Positions 8,082 to 9,898 of a stretch of 9,898 nt of DNA are shown piece after piece (position 1 is the stretch's first letter; every line of letters starts with the position of its first letter). The stretch spans positions 1-9,898 of the forward strand of contig NQJI01000134.1 of NCBI GenBank assembly GCA_002256705.1, written 5' to 3'. The notes under the pieces are model-generated. The model was not told where the DNA came from. It saw only the letters and a program-made list of their open reading frames with translations, and ran no database searches. The DNA is from Methylococcaceae bacterium NSM2-1 (GTDB lineage: Bacteria; Pseudomonadota; Gammaproteobacteria; Methylococcales; Methylomonadaceae). Both the position numbers and the translations under genes were made by a program.

Positions 8082-9883
8082 TACCCTAGACTGGTTTCCA
8101 ACACCCGCCAGACCAATTCTTCAAAATCGATGCCCGCCTGTTTGGCCGCCATCGGCACCAGACTGTGATCGGTCATGCCGGGCACGGTGTTGATTTCAAT
8201 CAACTGATACTGCCCGGAAACATCAATAAATACATCGACTCTTGCCCATCCCTTTACGCCAACCACTTTACTGGCTGTTACCGCCAGGTTTCTCACAAAC
8301 ATCTCCTGATCCTGATTCAAGCCGGAAGGACAATGATATTGAGTCGTCGTCGCGTTGTATTTTGCTTCGTAATCATAAAATGCGTTGGGGGTTTCCAGAC
8401 GAATAACGGGTAATGCCTCGCCATTTAATACCGCAACCGTATATTCATTACCCGTAACCCAGCTTTCAGCATAGACATCACAGCGATATTCCAATGCTAC
8501 TTGTAACGCTTTCAGCAATTCATCCCTTGAGCTTGCCTTACTCATGCCTATGCTGGAACCCTCCTGTGCAGGCTTGACGATAACTGGAAATCCCAGTTTT
8601 TCAATACAAGCATCAAGATCATATTCATCCTGCAATAAACACCATTTGGGTGTCACCAGGCCGTATCCCTGCCAACACAATTTGGTTCTGAGTTTATCCA
8701 TCGTTAATGCAGAGGCCATAACCCCGCTGCCGGTATAAGGAATACCCATAACCTGCAGTACACCCTGAAGCACACCGTCTTCACCGCCGCGTCCATGAAT
8801 AATATTAAATACCCGATCAACTTTTATTCCCTTCAAAGCGTCGATAGGGCTACCCGTTACATCAATGGCAACAGCATCCACGCCTTTACGTTTTAAAGCG
8901 TCATAAACGGCGGCGCCACTTCTTAGCGAAACGGCTCTTTCTGCTGCCGATCCACCCATTAATACAGCAACACGCCCAAATTTTTCGGGGTTAGACGCGA
9001 CAAATCGCGTCTTATCAGCTTCACCTACCATACAAACCTCAGTCTGCAATTCCACGCCTTGATGCTCCTTTACTTTATTTTGAACAAAGTGAATTAAGTC
9101 TTCGATATCAGCTGCGGTAGCATTGCCAGTATTTACAATAAAATTGGCATGTTTTTCCGATACGCAAGCACCACCAATCGCAACCCCTTTCAATCCTGTT
9201 TGTTCTATCAATCTTGCCGCATAATCACCTTCCGGATTTTTAAATACCGACCCGCAACTAGGCTGATTAGTCGGCTGTGTTTTTGCCCGCTTTTCCAATA
9301 AACCTTTTATTTTTTGCTGACTTGCTGCAGTATCACCTTGCTGTAATTGTAACCGGCAACTCAGAAACCATTCATTTTCAGAACTTTTTACAGCTCGGTA
9401 GCTCACTTTAAAATCAGAAGGATATCGAAGCGATATTTTGCCCGCGGCATCGATCATTTCTACCTGTTTAACAATGCCCCAGGTTTCTCCGCCAAATGCT
9501 CCGGCATTCATCTTTAAAGCACCACCCATTGTTCCGGGTATGCCTGCCAAGAACTCAGCACCAATCAAACCTTGTTCTGCACAAAAACGGGCCACATGAG
9601 CACACGGAACACCCGCTTCGGCATAAATCGAGCCATCTTCGGCAAGTTTCAATTCTTTCAAGCGTCCCCTGGTATTAATAACCGTGCCGCGTATGCCGCC
9701 ATCCCTGACTAATAAATTACTGCCCAAGCCCATCCAAAACACGGGCTCGTAATCTGGCAAAGCAGCGATAAACTCACACAGATCCTGCCGATCAAACGGG
9801 ATATAAAGCCGGTCAGCAGGTCCGCCCACACGCCAACTGGTATATTTAGCCAGTTTTTCATTGCTTAACAATCTGCCTTTCAT
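8081..9883 (-). CDS. murB-ddl: MurB-Ddl in one reading frame: UDP-N-acetylenolpyruvoylglucosamine reductase fused to D-alanine-D-alanine ligase
   Basis: The 600-residue frame holds two complete enzymes. Residues 1-287 are MurB, the flavoenzyme that reduces UDP-GlcNAc-enolpyruvate to UDP-MurNAc with NADPH: YTSWRVGGPA (14-23), FAD-binding GLGSNLLV and GIPGTMGGALKMNAG, catalytic Arg163 in SYRA, Ser212 in CGSVFKNP and Glu282 in TEV. Residues from about 294 to 600 are Ddl, which joins two D-alanines with ATP: VAVLMGG with Glu315 in AER, HGRGGEDG (363-370), TGSGVMASALTMDK, EGSSIGMS (441-448), FYDYEAKY (502-509) and LIEINTVPGMT. In Ddl the usual AEREVSL reads AERAVSL. The linker is under 15 residues. 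The start ATG overlaps an upstream TGA (ATGA). murB and ddl are normally separate neighbours in this cluster. One extra A at 9013-9012 would separate them, with murB ending at a TAA and ddl starting from GTG at 9024. I cannot tell a true fusion from that. Confidence 0.9.
   Translation of the reverse strand: MKGRLLSNEKLAKYTSWRVGGPADRLYIPFDRQDLCEFIAALPDYEPVFWMGLGSNLLVRDGGIRGTVINTRGRLKELKLAEDGSIYAEAGVPCAHVARFCAEQGLIGAEFLAGIPGTMGGALKMNAGAFGGETWGIVKQVEMIDAAGKISLRYPSDFKVSYRAVKSSENEWFLSCRLQLQQGDTAASQQKIKGLLEKRAKTQPTNQPSCGSVFKNPEGDYAARLIEQTGLKGVAIGGACVSEKHANFIVNTGNATAADIEDLIHFVQNKVKEHQGVELQTEVCMVGEADKTRFVASNPEKFGRVAVLMGGSAAERAVSLRSGAAVYDALKRKGVDAVAIDVTGSPIDALKGIKVDRVFNIIHGRGGEDGVLQGVLQVMGIPYTGSGVMASALTMDKLRTKLCWQGYGLVTPKWCLLQDEYDLDACIEKLGFPVIVKPAQEGSSIGMSKASSRDELLKALQVALEYRCDVYAESWVTGNEYTVAVLNGEALPVIRLETPNAFYDYEAKYNATTTQYHCPSGLNQDQEMFVRNLAVTASKVVGVKGWARVDVFIDVSGQYQLIEINTVPGMTDHSLVPMAAKQAGIDFEELVWRVLETSLG
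9029..9040 (-). promoter_or_regulatory. Possible internal ribosome binding site and ATG for free Ddl
   Basis: Inside the fused frame, GAGG (9040-9037) lies 5 nt before an in-frame ATG (9031-9029), which codes Met285 at the MurB-Ddl junction. Starting there would give a 316-residue Ddl, about the usual family length (306 in E. coli DdlB). The spacing is good for initiation. It could allow separate Ddl to be made even if the frame is truly fused, or be a relic of the separate gene. There is no direct proof of use. Confidence 0.35.
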
Positions 9884-9898
9884 GCGGTCCGGGTCAGC
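9880..9898 (-). CDS. Possible 3' end of the upstream gene, probably murC
   Basis: The last bases read, on the minus strand, as codons L-T-R-T-A followed by TGA (9882-9880), overlapping the murB ATG as ATGA. Such 4-nt overlaps are typical of coupled dcw genes, and murC usually precedes murB. Only five codons are visible and they carry no family signature, so the murC identity is drawn from gene order alone. Confidence 0.3.

Overview
The window looks like chromosomal DNA of a gammaproteobacterium. A Methylococcales-type methanotroph is my best guess, from overall gene order and protein style; no ribosomal RNA or methane-oxidation gene is present to prove it. All recognisable genes lie on the minus strand, so the window reads biologically from right to left.

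Right half (about 4928-9898): the end of a division and cell-wall (dcw) cluster, in the order [murC end, inferred], murB, ddl, ftsQ, ftsA, ftsZ. MurB and Ddl make peptidoglycan precursor parts: UDP-MurNAc and the D-Ala-D-Ala dipeptide. FtsQ, FtsA and FtsZ build the divisome. Spacing is tight: a 4-nt ATGA at the murB start, a 1-nt TAATG overlap at ddl/ftsQ, and gaps of about 19 and 33 nt before ftsA and ftsZ. Two oddities stand out. murB and ddl are read as one 600-residue frame. ftsZ is broken by an in-frame loss of about 69 nt that removes the catalytic T7 loop and leaves a TAA stop. A terminator-like hairpin follows ftsZ, and lpxC, the usual next gene in gammaproteobacteria, is absent.

Middle (4577-4927): a 351-nt gap holding a perfect 16-bp palindrome, a nested hairpin and the ftsZ terminator. 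Then comes a very large flavoprotein gene (873-4576), about 1234 residues once one missing base is restored. It joins a GltD/NfnB-like Fe-S/FAD/NAD(P) half to a PyrK/NfnA-like FAD/NAD/[2Fe-2S] half behind an unidentified N-terminal region of about 290 residues.

Left end (1-872): accessory DNA with an inverted pair of REP-like palindromes, a frameshifted and probably C-terminally truncated DUF2971-type gene ending in another palindrome, and the first codons of a DUF4160 gene cut by the window edge.

A theme across the window is broken reading frames. Two genes are restored by one extra A in an A-run (AAA to AAAA), and the murB-ddl join could be explained by the same kind of change (AA to AAA). 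With a damaged ftsZ in an otherwise intact essential cluster, sequencing or assembly error is a serious alternative to real gene decay or fusion.
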